Assembly (NCBI GenBank): GCA_013398275.1
Contig: VZSE01012476.1
Span: 1,748,610-1,812,609 of the forward strand
Length of the DNA stretch: 64,000 bases
From: Promerops cafer
Lineage: Eukaryota > Chordata > Aves > Passeriformes > Nectariniidae
Reading direction: 5' to 3'
In this document: positions 13,302 to 25,154 of the stretch, one piece after another
How positions within the stretch are numbered: the stretch's first letter is position 1
How the letters are laid out: every line of letters starts with the position of its first letter
The notes under the pieces: generated by a model
The model's database searches: none
The model's input: only the letters and a program-made list of their open reading frames with translations
Told to the model about the DNA's origin: nothing
Translations under genes and position numbers: made by a program

Positions 13302-16254
13302 GTAAGTGGGTGGCTGTGTAACCTTGCTGTTCTCTTACTAAAACCACAGTGTAGTGAATAGGAAACACAGTGGGATTTTTCAATGTGAAAAACCTGCTGG
13401 TGAAAGTGCTCTGCCAGACTACAGCAGCAGCACACACAGGGCTGAGTCTGTTAGAGGGTGAACTTGGCTTTGTTGTCTCCTCCAGACTTGAAAAATATCA
13501 CTGGAATGAATGGAGTCTCCCAGAATCCTGGCAGCAAAACCAAGGAGTGGGTGCTGGCCTCTGGGTCAGTTTTATCAGGATTTTCAAACCTTCCTGTATT
13601 TTCCACAAAGTCCCCTAAATATGGACATTGTTCTTGCCAGTCTTGTTGGCTTTGGCAATGTTTGGCTGTTATGCCTGTTGAATTATTCCAGAGAGGAACA
13701 CTAAAACAGGCAAGATGTACATCATTTCCTGGTATTAAACCAGAGCTTTTTTGTATCTCTTTAGCTTTATCACTGTGATAATGTTTGATCAATTATCTTT
13801 TTTTTCCTTTTGCAAAAGTAACATTCAACTATTTCATTGTCAGAAAGTTTATGATAAGATAGGAAACAGCAGTGCTAATGAATTGCTTACAACAAATGTA
13901 ATACTACTGAAATCATTAGCAACAAAAATACTTTGTGATTTGAGGCACTTCTGCAAAATTACTATCAGATTCTCTTCACTGCAGGCCAAGTAAGAAAATG
14001 TCCAACTTCTCATTTCAAATATCTGATGTAATTACTAGCATTTTCTTCTTCCTGAAGGTTCATTCTTGTGTGAATATTTGTACTTATTGTCTTTCAGGGT
14101 GGCTAACACAGAGTTCCTAGTTTTGCAGCTTTACATAAAAGTACAGTTAGGATTTAAGATATGCCATATTTGCCAAAATACAATAGTATTTTCCCATAAA
14201 TATATGAAATCAAACACTTTCTGGGCTGGATCTCTAGTATGTGTGTGCAATTATGCTATTCATATTACTGTGCTCCTGATAATGAATAAATAAGCATATG
14301 TTTTGTTTCAGATAAGAATCAAGTTGATAAATATTTATCTGACTTTCCTTCATGCTTAGGCTGAAAATCATTCCAGTAAAGAAAAGCAAAGCAAAGTCAA
14401 GTTTTGTGCATATGGTGCCCTTTTGTCTATTCAGCCCTCCCTTCTTCAGGGCAAGGACTGGAGATGAATTTTTGACAATACTTTGGAGCTCTGGTCTCTG
14501 ACTGACATTCCTATAGCAAAAATAGGGACATAGGTAACAATTCTGCCAAAGATAGACACGTAGCTGGTGACCTCATCTGCTGGCCACAACAGCAGCAATG
14601 TCTGGCCATAGACTACAAAGATGGTAAGAATAAAATGAAGAAAGCACATGAGAAATCAAGTGGAAAATCCTAGAGATCATAGAGCAGTGCAATGGTGAGA
14701 AAACCAATAAATGTTTCAAGCAGACGAGGAGCAAGAGGTCAGTAAGAGATATAGAAATGTTCTTTGAGAAGGAACAAGTAATTTATTGACACAAAAAATA
14801 TTTTCTAGGCAGCACACTATCTCCAAATATTGGTCCTTTTATCTATGAAGTAGGATGGGGAGAAGTCAGAAACAGTCAACTATATTCTTGCAAAGATGAA
14901 AAGGGTGGAAAGTAAAAAGTAAAAGAAAGCTCTGCAAAAGAAGGGATTAAATATACATCTATTCCAAGAAAATCTAGATACAATAAAATATTAAGTTTGA
15001 TAGGAAGTTAGTCACATCAGTTGGATGTGAAAGTATTTTTTTTTAGTATGCAAACCATGCATTTGGAGTCTGAAGACAAAGAGCACGAAAAGAAGTACCA
15101 CCTTTTAGTTTCATCATCCAGTGTATTCTGTGTTCTATGACTGTGAGCAAATGTCCTTGCTGGCATGCTATGATTTAGGCCAAGGAAGATCCTATAGCCT
15201 CCATTCTACATAGTCAACAGCCTGATTTTTATGAAATCTGATGTTACTGTTCAAATGAAGAATGCTGAGTTCTTGAGAGATGCTGGATGGTTTTCTTCCA
15301 CATTTTATGTCATCTTTAATGCCATCAGATCTGTGTGTATGTGAATGTTGTGTTCGTATGTGGGTGAGTGTGTCTTGGCATTACCATAAGGAACTGGAAA
15401 ATTTCTGTTTGGAAACAGGAGATGTTCAGCAGTAACCTGATAGTCTAAACCATCAGTGAATATGTGGGATCCCTCTTCTGCCTGATTTAGACCACAGGTT
15501 TGGATATAAGCTTCCTATCTCCCACATGAATGTCCTGGGCTATTAGTTCTTCTGCTGTAGACCTTTCTCATGCCCTGTTGATGGAGGTTGTAGTCAATAT
15601 TTATTATATCTGAATAAAAGAGAAAAATGTCTCCAAACTTCACACTGTCAGAATGAACCAATAATGTGCCAAAGGGTCCGGGTTCATTCCAGTGTGTTTA
15701 GTATGTGTGCACAGTGGCTTGTCTTCAATGTGCTCAGAGCCATAAACAAACATACAATGGATCCCTGTTTCTAGAAGAGATGTGAAAGACTGGAGCATCC
15801 CAGGGAAGCAGTTCATACCTGCATCTCTCAGCTCCCACAGCCATGCTGTCACACAAGATCAATCTGAAATACCTCTTGCTTTGCATGGAACCCCTGCCAA
15901 AGACCTGAAAGATCTTCTCTAGCAGCACTTTAGCGAAGAAGCTCCACTTTCCAGCCTCTGAACTCAACAGGAGCCATAGTCCCAAGCAGTTTCTTATTCA
16001 TAGTCATATGTAACCAAGTGTTTCTTTGCAATGTGTGCCTACACCCTACAGTTTTTGGCATTTCTGGGACATTTTTGCAGAAAGGTAGGCATCTGATGTT
16101 ACGTCTGCTTCCTCTGCACTTGTCTGTGGATCCTTTGATATCTGTAACTGTCTGAAAATGAAGATTTTCTCCCCTCTCCTGACAGTGCAACAAATCCTGG
16201 TGCAGCAATTACTCGTCTGTGTGTCATGAGAGGTGCTCACTCATGCTCAGTGAT
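13302..16254. other. unannotated single-copy sequence
   Basis: No gene recognised. From about 13370 to 13790 frames are open on both strands (82 to 113 codons). They overlap each other, match nothing known to me and are probably chance. A degenerate TG-rich stretch lies at about 15327-15374. Confidence 0.55.
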
Positions 16255-16302
16255 AAGTTACCCTTGGTACTCAATGAAAAGTTACTCTTGGTACTCAGTG
16301 CA
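16255..16302. repeat. 24-bp tandem duplication (two copies)
   Basis: Unit one (16255-16278) begins aagttacccttggtactcaa and unit two (16279-16302) begins aagttactcttggtactcag. The copies differ at a few positions, so the duplication is not brand new. No function is evident. Confidence 0.85.
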
Positions 16303-18928
16303 AGGAACTTGGCACACAAAGAAGAAAGAGGGTACTGAAAGCACTCTCAGGGAAAGGCAGTCTTGTCAGATCAAGGCAAGGTGGGTGCTAAAAATATTGG
16401 AATGGGCAGAACACACACACACAGATGGGAAAATGCAGGTACCTCTAGACCAAAGAAAGGTGTGTGTTATAAATCTGACACATCAAATCCTCACCTAGCA
16501 TAGTGTGCCTTGAAAATAAAAAGTAAATATACAGTTAATTGTGAATCAGAGCAGTCATGTCCCACTTTTGCTTCAAATGTTAAAGACGGACAAGTTAATT
16601 ACCACCCAGTTATCTAGCAGAAAGATTCACAATATAAAATACTCTTGTGGAAAACAAAGTCAGCATGGTTTCACCTCCTGTTCTTAATGCAAGAGAATCA
16701 GAGAATTGTAAGCTAGACCATGTGATCAATAATTGCCAAAGTGGAATAAGAATACAGCTAGAAAGCATGACTCTCTGCTTCGAAAGTTTCCATTAAAACA
16801 TCTCACACAAAATTGCAAAGAAAAAATATTCAGAGGCTTTTTGAGTGGGAGACAATTTTCCAAAAATACTGCAATTTTACAGTAATTCTGCTCATGGAAT
16901 AACAGAAAATAGGCAAAAAATCTGTTTTTCACACATTTCACTCCTTACTTTATCTCCATTGGTTGCATAAATATGGTCTTTCAAGGATAAAATAGGCATG
17001 CAGCACCATTACCTGGTGGCCAAATGCTCTCACAGGGACCACCACAACCTGGGGGTCACCGACCACTTGGCAGGCACAGACTCAGCATCCCTGAGCCAGC
17101 TTTGAGTTCAGGCCTGATGTTGATACCTACATTACACTGCCACTCTTGCTGGTTCCTGGGCCTCAGACACTAGGTACCAAATAGCTGGGTAATATATTAA
17201 TATTTTCACCTCTCTGTTTGCTGTGATGAGGGAGCTTAAGGTTGGTGCAGATTTGGTTGGACCAGACATCCTAGACCCGCCTTGGAGAGGAATGAACTTG
17301 TTAGCTCAACTCCTGTGCTGGGATAAATGGTTGAATCACCACTGATGTCAGGGAGATTGAGCCATTGGCACTGACTAAACAGCTGGCTTGCTGAGAGCAC
17401 ACCAGTGTGCTCTAACAAGCAGCTTTGTAGCAGCAGCTGCACAGAGATCCAGAAAAGAGCCTTCCACGGCCTGGGCAGAGGACTTTGAGCTCAGTTCACC
17501 TCAGTGGGAAGTTTTCCTGTGCATATCTTCTGGTACACATGAAAGAGCATAGCTACCTGTTGTTTTGTAGACTGAGCATGAAGAGAATTTTATATTGCAA
17601 ACAGAAGGTGTGAGCATCATTCCCTTTGAAGTTGAAGCCAGAACTCTAGACTGTAAGAGCAGAAGTATCAGGAGCATCATTAGTAACTTTCCTATTTCTT
17701 CAGCACACAGTTGAAAGGCTGCTGTCATGGCAATTTTAAAACATCTCCTTTGAAATTATTTTAGATACCTTTTTTGCACTTACCTTACAGTTTTTCATCT
17801 GTTTTTTTTTTTTTTTTTCAGCTCAAACTGTGTAGCATTCCCTTTATTTAAGTTCCATATATTTATTTTCTAATATTTAATTTTGTAACACTTATCTGGG
17901 TTTGGTTTTACAAAGTAAAATCCAAACGTGTGAGAACAATGAGAGTGAGATGACTGGATAGATAGGCAGACACACAGACAGACAGACACTGAGATTTTTT
18001 ATCCTTATAGCTTAGCAAATCAAAACCTGGTTAACTTGTCTTGTTTATTTCATACTGCTTGTACCTCCTGGTCAAGGGAGTAACCTTTTTTCTTATTTGC
18101 TTTGAAGGTGATATCACAGAGCAGGCTGAGGATCAGAAACAGAACTGTACGCTAGCCAGCTGAGTAAAATCTTATGCCATTTTACACAAAACAAAGTAAA
18201 AATGTTGCTAACTTTAAAACACAGAGGAACTGATCAAGATGTAGAAATCTGAGTGCAGATAAACTCTCTGGACTCAGGCCTATTTATGTATTGGTAGGAA
18301 ATGTAGGCAGCCAAGAAGCAATCTGACTCTGTTCATTACAAGGAAAAACTTCTGGTTTCAGGTATTCTCATGGTGGGAAAAGACAGAGACATGCTTTTGA
18401 AACCACCACGTTGCCATCTCAAGTATGGGGGAGGGTGTGTTGGGAACAGGAGGTATTTCTTGTAACCACTGGTGCTTTTATTAAACACATGTTGTACATT
18501 CCAAATGGCTTCAATTATCTGTATGTCAGCAGTAATAAAGTATTCCTTTAGCACTTAGTACAAAAAGTTCTTTGTATTTTTTAATCAGAACTGATTTCTG
18601 GAAAATACTTCATGGATAGGTAAATGTACAACATCATGCATCTTCTTGTGAATTATTTTAGTCCAAGGGTGGGTAGGAACAGAAACTTGCAGGAAAGCCC
18701 TGCTCTTCCATCCCTGCCTCTCCACGGCTGTGGCTTTTTTCCTGGCTTCTCTGCAGTCTGAGAGCAGTGGGTGATGCTGAAGGAGACAGAAGAGAGGTCA
18801 AAACTTGTTCCACTTTGCTAATGCTGTGGCAGAGCCCATGTCAACCAAGGAAAAATCTGGGCTGACCTGCTGCTGCTCTCAGTTGCACCTGCACAGAGGA
18901 GGGAGCTGGTCTCAGCCTCTCTCATACG

Positions 18929-18929
<1 letters not shown>
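16303..18929. other. unannotated single-copy sequence
   Basis: No gene recognised. It contains a T17 run (17802-17818) that ends in cag and therefore resembles a splice acceptor, and a degenerate GATA/GACA simple repeat at about 17955-17992. Nothing else was recognised. Confidence 0.55.
17955..17992. repeat. degenerate GATA/GACA simple repeat
   Basis: Interrupted tetranucleotide units (gata, then gaca repeated) with a short ca insertion. It is a decaying microsatellite. Confidence 0.6.

Positions 18930-18930
<1 letters not shown>

Positions 18931-18980
<50 letters not shown>
18931..18980. repeat. (CA)25 microsatellite
   Basis: Fifty uninterrupted bases of alternating C and A, flanked by cgaa and aagctt. 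A pure array of this length is normally polymorphic in vertebrates. The alternating purine-pyrimidine pattern can adopt Z-DNA under torsional stress. The histidine/threonine run in the frame at 18805-19023 is this repeat translated, not a gene. Confidence 0.98.
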
Positions 18981-18982
<2 letters not shown>

Positions 18983-21020
18983 GCTTCATGAAATGGAGAA
19001 GGGGAGCAACTTGCTCTTATTAAAAATCCCCCTTCCAACCTATTTTTCAATTACCAGCAAAACCCTCCTTCTTCTTCTAGGAAAAAAGTTTGCCTTCCTG
19101 CAGGAACAGCTTCCAAGAGAATATTTGATTACACCTCCACCCTGGGCCTAACAAGAAAATAAAGAGGTAATGACAGAAAGACTACAAAGTACTAGGTCAT
19201 GCAGCGAGGGTGTCTGTTGACCACAGAAATTAGGACTAAATGGCAGACCTTTGCCACTTCAGCAGAGCTCTGCCAGAAAAAGAAACCAAATAACCTGTGT
19301 TTCATAACAACAATAGTAATAAAAGTCATGGCAGGGAATTCTACTTCCAACTGTGCAGAGCCAGACCTAAGCTCCCCGAAGCTGTAGCAATGCCTCCAGC
19401 AATACAGCTGGCTTTGAGTCTGCTCTAGAAGAAGCAGGAGAGAAAAAAGAGCAGAGATTGCCTCTGATGATCAGGAAAGAGCATGTAGGGCAAGGGCAGG
19501 ATTGCAGTACTTCTGCCTAGAAGTACTCCTCTCCCATGTGTACCTGGACAGGAAAACCAGCATGAAAAAATTAGGCACAGTGGCATTAGGGGTCCATCAC
19601 GAACTGACTCCTCTATCCCAGCTTCAGCCTAAGAAGCTGCTTCCCCACAGCTATGTGACCACGTGCAGGAGTCCCCCCCTTCTGGGGCTCAGAATGGATG
19701 GTGAATGCAGGGGTCCAGTGTGGTTTTTAATGAGAAGTATAAAAGGGCTTTTTTTTTTATTTACTACAACATTTTGTTTTTCTAAATTCATAGTCCTGTA
19801 GGTTTCATGTTAGAAGAGATGAGAAAAAACCTAAATGAGTAATGCAGCTTTTAATACAAGCATCTGGTCCTGCAGACATGGTGAGTGGGAGGAGGAGGAT
19901 TTTTCCATTTTAAATAAAGCAATGATTATAAAAACATGACAGGAGTGTATCTTCATATGGGAAAGCCTGTCACCTTTATTATTTCTGCTGTCAGCAGTGA
20001 CTAGATGTACCTTCTGAAACAGAAGCCTTTCACTCACAGACATAGCACTGAAGTATTTATCTTGTGAAATGCATGTAGAAAGCCAGAGGTAGATGCAGAT
20101 TGCATTGGGAGAGGCTGTTAAAATAATCACTCATTTCCACCTTTATTGTTTGTCACAGCAACACACCTTGGGCCAGGCCCTTCCTTTACAGAGGGAGGCT
20201 GTGATCTTCCAGAGCAAAGAAGATTACTTCTTTTTATGGATAAGTACTTAACTAAAGCCTTCAATAGGCTATATTTTGTGCCTTTGAAAGTGATCCTTTT
20301 ATTTAATGTTTTTTGCATCCAGAGTTCCTTGCTGATATTTCATTACTGAAGGTGCGTGAGAAAACCTCTTCATTTTTTTCACTCCATTTCCCTTTCAATA
20401 AGAATGGCTAAAAGTCCTCACTCTGGTCTACTGGAAAGAAGAAAACTTTTCAAGTGAGGATAAACAACACAAAACCCAAACAAAAAGCCAAACATGCAAA
20501 ACCAAGAAAAACACATCAATTTGTCCCAGAAATGATTGATGAGAAATTGCAGGGATGGTGAAGGTGGCAGAGAAATTATAATATTCCCAAAAAGAAAACA
20601 GCTGGGGAAGGAAGAGAGGCATAATTCCACCCATGACATAGTCCCACAAGATATCCAGGGTGCAGAGAACACAGTAATGCTACTGTCAAATCTGGAAGTT
20701 GGTTGGCTCAACTTGACCAATTAGTTTGTGATAACTCCACCCAATAGCAAGAACTAGCTTCTGGTGGTTCAGATCATTGGGTGTCAGTGCGAAAGGGGGT
20801 CAGACTGGTCCTCTGCAGCTCCCTTCTTTTTGCCTGCAGAGGTTTTGGGCACCCCAAAAGAGGCTTTGGGACAGCCCACCCTGCAAAGCAGGTGCTGAGC
20901 TCCAGGACATCCTGTGCTGTGCCAGGGAACAGGAGGCTGCCAAGCTGCTGAGGGAATTAGGATGCCACCCACCTATGCAGCACCCAGCACACGGGGCTAC
21001 AGGCATGGGAAAGGCACATG
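18981..21020. other. unannotated single-copy sequence
   Basis: No gene recognised. Frames of 99-142 codons between 19.5 and 21.3 kb overlap on opposite strands and lack recognisable domains. The part from about 20.78 kb is relatively G/C rich. Confidence 0.55.
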
Positions 21021-21080
21021 CATCTCTGCAATGCAAAACACAGAGATGCACCTCTGCATCTCTGCAACGCAAAACACAGA
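21021..21080. repeat. 36-bp tandem duplication (two copies, second partial)
   Basis: A 24-base core beginning catctctgcaatgcaaaaca at 21021 recurs as catctctgcaacgcaaaaca at 21057, so the period is 36 bp. One base differs in the first 20. The duplication lies inside overlapping chance reading frames on both strands. Confidence 0.85.
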
Positions 21081-21623
21081 AGAGGGTTTCAAAGCAGGCC
21101 CTGGGAAGTGGTTTGCCCTTCTCACTGATGGCAGATCTAACCACAGAATGGCAGAAATAGTCTTCAAGTATGGATGGTCTAAGGTACAGAAGATAACTGG
21201 CCTGATTCTGTCGCTTCTGGGCAAACATTCTGACCCAGTGGGATATTATACAACAGGGAAGAGGTGGAGGCTTCTAATTTTCCTGCTATGTTTAGGGGGA
21301 AAGTAGCAGCCATAACCACAGTTTGCACAGAAACTGGTTGAATGGCGAATGTGAAAACAAGAGGAGACCCATGTGTTTGATACATCCCAGGAGGCACAGG
21401 CTTGAGCAGTGAAGGTGAAGACCAGAATAGGTTCTGGGTCAATGTTTTGGTGCAGCTGCCTTAATTCCACCTATACTTCTTGGGTGCCCATCTCTTTTAT
21501 CAGGTTTGCTCCTGCCTGGCTCTGCCTGCATTCCCACACCTGTGGAGCAGAGGAAAGAGAATGCCAAGGGCAATTCTGATGGTTGGCACTAGCAGGGGGA
21601 GGGATAGGACTTACTGAGCCATA

Positions 21624-21626
<3 letters not shown>
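21081..21626. other. unannotated single-copy sequence
   Basis: No gene recognised. The sequence runs up to the A tract at 21627. I looked for a retroposed transcript ending in that tract. There is no AATAAA signal within 40 bases upstream and no recognisable coding body. Confidence 0.5.

Positions 21627-21666
<40 letters not shown>
21627..21666. repeat. A40 homopolymer tract
   Basis: Forty consecutive A residues followed by ttaaatgtaaaaattc. The length would fit a retroposon tail, but no polyadenylation signal, source transcript or target-site duplication was identified. It is called only as a homopolymer. The exact length in an assembly is unreliable. Confidence 0.95.
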
Positions 21667-21668
<2 letters not shown>

Positions 21669-22869
21669 AAATGTAAAAATTCTAAGAAATCACTGAAATG
21701 AGTAATGAAGTCTAAGGCAAACAACCTACTCGCCAGACAAACACCAGCTCACAAGGATGGAGATGGACAGCAAGGCAGACAGACCCTGTGCACTTCCAGT
21801 GCAAAAAACTAACTCCCAGCCTTCAGAGAAAGGTCTAGCAGCCAGTTACAACAGTTTGTGTTGTAACAGTTGTGAGTTTCGTGGTGCTCTGAACCCCACT
21901 AGGGTATGAGGGCTGGTTTGTGCTGGTTACTGCCCAGCAGGTTTGATGGGAGACACAGCATGTCTCAGAATTTTGAGGATATGTGCAAGAGGTGAGCAGA
22001 AAAAAGCTTCTTTGGTGTGGTAGGAAGAAGGATTGAAAATAAAGTTTAAAATCAAAATTGAAAGCAAAACAGCTGCTGGACGTCCTGAAGGGTAATCCAT
22101 AGGTTTTTCTTGAGGAAATGTGTTTTGAGGAGAATTTAAACGAGTTAATTATGATCTTACATGCATCTTGGTGGGAGAAATCCCTAAACAAAACTGCTTG
22201 GCTGCAGGCTAAGCTGCAAACTGTTCATTCAGACCCATGTTTTGAGAAACAAAAGGGAATTTTGGGTGCCATTCTTTGTCCTACTCTCTTTTCCTCCTGG
22301 TACTATGCATACATTTAACATTCACTCTCCAAAAGCAAAAAAATCACCTGTCTCTTGGTGGATACTAAAACTCACTGGTCACTTATAGAAACGCAGGTAT
22401 AATGTGGCTGTGAGGGAATACAGTGGGAAAAGAGCTCTGTTTTTACTTCTTTTAGGGTTATTTCAGCATCCGTTAGGAATTATCTGGAATTATCAAAACT
22501 CAGGTCACACAGAAGATATCATAAAATCACATTTTCTGTGTGTCATCATACTTTACTTTCAAGTTGGTTTTGGTCACATTAAGATTGGATAAAATATAGT
22601 TATTTTAATGATAATAGAAAATATGCCTAATTCAGTAACACAATCTTCCTGTGCAGGGTTTTCTTTTACCTTTGTACTTTGTTCTGTCACCATCACTTCC
22701 ATTACCCCTACTGAGAATCATAGGCCTTTCTAAGAATCTGTATAACAGCAAGAGGTCTGTGGATATTACCGTGAGACAGACAAAAGCATATATGGAAAGA
22801 TACTATAATGTTGCTGTATGAGAAATGCTTCCTACAATTCCATATTCTTGCAAGTCTCTGGTACTCATA
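21667..22869. other. unannotated single-copy sequence
   Basis: No gene recognised. The minus-strand frame at 21835-22191 (118 codons) is unrecognisable and is probably chance. Confidence 0.55.
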
Positions 22870-23338
22870 ATCACAGAATTGATAACAGAGCCTAGCCATT
22901 AACCCTTGCCAAGCCCATCACTAAACCATGTCCCTAAATCTACATGTCTTTTTAAATACCACCAGGGATGGTGACTCCACCACTCTCCCTGGGCAGCCTG
23001 TTCTAATACTTAACAACCTTTTCAGTGAAGAATGCTATCACAATTTCCAATCTAAACCTTTCCTGCCACATCCTAGGGCCATTTCCTCTTGTCTTACCAC
23101 TTGTTACTTGGGAGAAGAGACTGACCCCCACCTGTCTATCACTTACTTTCAGGCAGCTGTAGAGAGTGATAAGGTTCCCCCTGAGCCTCCATTTCTCTGG
23201 GCTAAACAACCCCAGTTCTCTCAGCTTCTCGTCACAGGACTTGTGCTCCAGACCCTTCCCCAGATCTGCTGCCCTTCTCTGGACTTGCTCCAGCCCCTCA
23301 ATGTCTTTCTTGTAGTGACAGGCCCAAAACTGATGCAT
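22870..23338 (-). mobile_element. CR1 LINE fragment, 5'-truncated
   Basis: A minus-strand CR1 remnant of about 470 bp. Its 3' end is at the left, around 22870, where the terminal octamers have decayed to atcacagaatt. The minus strand from 23338 to 23003 is a single open frame encoding the ORF2 C-terminus: CHYKKDIEGLEQVQRRAADL, then ELGLFSPEKWRLRGN, then TSGKTRGNGPRMWQERF. It stops where the CR1 3' part begins. It corresponds to the central and 3' parts of the copy at 3.87-4.66 kb, in opposite orientation. The protein piece is a relic, not a functional gene. Confidence 0.93.
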
Positions 23339-24439
23339 TTGATAGGGAAAAAAAAATTAAAAGCTATATGTTTATCAAGATCTTAATTTAATTGATAAGC
23401 AAAAGATGGTTTTGTTTTGTTTTGCTTTTTTTTAAATCCATCTGCATGCAGGAGTGAACAAACTCCGTACAAAGTATTTTCCTTTGAACAAAGCACACCG
23501 AAGTGGCAGCATCCAGAAGGCCTTACCTCAAATCCAGGTTGTACAGCCATGCAAGCTCAGTCCTCCTGGAATTAATAAGGAGTTAGTGACAGTCTCGAGT
23601 GGAATATGGATTTTCAGTGTATTCACTTCCCTGAGTATTCCTGCACTTTACCCACTAAAGATGTCCTTACGCTTTCAGCCCAAAGTGTGACCTGCAGGCT
23701 TCTGTTAACAGTTTTCTAATATAACTGTTCACACATTATTTTCAGCTGCAGAAACATGTACTTCTTCATGCTGAACTGTCAAGGAATAAACTCAAAGTTC
23801 ACTTAAAATATAGGGATGACTTGGAAAGGTTCTCTCCTAATGCAATATCTCCTTGTTGAATTAAAAACAAATAGGATTGTTAATGCACAGAAATTGCATG
23901 GCATTATCTTCCCAGCAAACACTTCATTCCAAAATAAAGCACAATATTTTGAAATGATCAGCCCATCCTAAAATACTTCCTGGAAAAAAAAAAAAATCCT
24001 AGAATAAAAGCATCACATTCAGGGATGCAGGAAGAGTAATTTGGGGTTAATCCTGACAGTATTAATGTGCCTGCATCAGAAGCATCATTTTGGAAGGGCA
24101 AAAGAGCCTTCTGTCAGAAATTATATCTACAGGTTGCTACTCTATACATATGAGGTAGTTTTGAGCTGGAACATCCTCAGATAAACTCAGAAGCTGGACA
24201 AATATTATTTTGAACTCATTTGGCCCAATCTACTTCTTGTGTCTCCCACGTCAGAATCATCAGTAAGGCAACAAGGGCACCACACTCAGATTTGCTCAGA
24301 GTTAAGGGACCAGTTTTAGAAGACTGAAATTTAATGTAATAGAGATAAAGACCTCAGAGGATTACAAGAGCTTACTACCTAGAAACAAAAAATCTCAAAA
24401 CAATGTGGTCTTAAGGTTTGTTTAAATTGACTTTAACGA
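23339..24439. other. unannotated single-copy sequence
   Basis: No gene recognised. A short TTTTG-type run (about 23409-23432) lies just beyond the CR1 truncation point. Confidence 0.55.
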
Positions 24440-24690
24440 CTCTTCCTTTCAAACCAAGAAGCCCGAAGCAGCAGCTGCTAATTAGCATGCCAGTGTCTTA
24501 GCTGGCTGTCTTTCCCTGGGACCACAGTGCAAATAATCCTGTGACTTTTCTTGTGCCAGGAGAACAGGTTTACAAAGTCTAATTAGGGCACTGAACAGCC
24601 GACTGTGATTAAGAGCCCAACATAGGCCACTTGGTTTATAAATCTCACGAGTGGGTTTCTAAAATTCTCCCTATTAGTGCTTTTCTTTGG
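24440..24690. promoter_or_regulatory. candidate conserved enhancer with homeodomain motif cluster
   Basis: Within about 140 bp lie an E-box CAGCTG (24472-24477) directly next to a homeodomain core TAATTA (24479-24484), a second TAATTA (24580-24585), a K50-type TAATCC (24534-24539) and GATTAA (24607-24612). Both TAATTA cores read CTAATTAG. Juxtaposed E-box and TAATTA sites are typical of bHLH/homeodomain enhancers. The region is free of repeats and has no coding frame. Motif content is seen directly; conservation and enhancer activity are inference. Confidence 0.25.
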
Positions 24691-25154
24691 GAAAGTAGTT
24701 CCACCAAAAGGAGACAAATACAGAAAGAAGTGGGAAGTGTCAATATGTATATCAATATGGTTTGGGAACAGGCCTTTTCTCTATGTGTTATTTAATGAAT
24801 AAATCAATTTGCTTTCCTCTTCAGAGAAAAAATTAAAAAAGGATTTCATCCCACTTAATCAATATTAGTCAATAGTAGTCTTCCTTGGTGAAGCTAGAAG
24901 GCCATTAACATTCACACACCTCCCACTATAATTTTATCTTCATACAGATAGAACAAATTATCTGTAATGATCAGCTTTCCTCCCCTATTTGAACACCATG
25001 GTCTACCTTTGGCAGAAATGAGCTAATTCAAGCAACCAAATTGCTATCAGCAAAATAAAATTATGATCCAAAGATCTGAGGACAATGTCTAGGTTCTTGC
25101 AGGATGACCTGTCTGGTGCATGTCCTCTGAGACTAGAAGTGCCACATATTTTTA
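24691..25154. other. unannotated single-copy sequence
   Basis: Nothing recognised between the enhancer candidate and the LTR. The sequence is AT-rich. Confidence 0.55.

Noticed and set aside
13370..13792. Three overlapping frames on both strands as a possible gene
   Set aside because: Simultaneous openness on both strands points to composition rather than coding; no domain is recognised.
17780..17825. T17 followed by cag as a plus-strand splice acceptor
   Set aside because: The downstream sequence soon becomes AT-rich with stops in all frames, and no donor pairs with it; poly-T plus cag is common by chance.
20777..21306. 127-, 130- and 142-codon frames
   Set aside because: They overlap on both strands and are extended by a 36-bp tandem duplication; no family is recognised.
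22928..23386. Plus-strand frame of 152 codons
   Set aside because: It is antisense to the minus-strand CR1, whose sense strand carries the recognisable ORF2 C-terminus.
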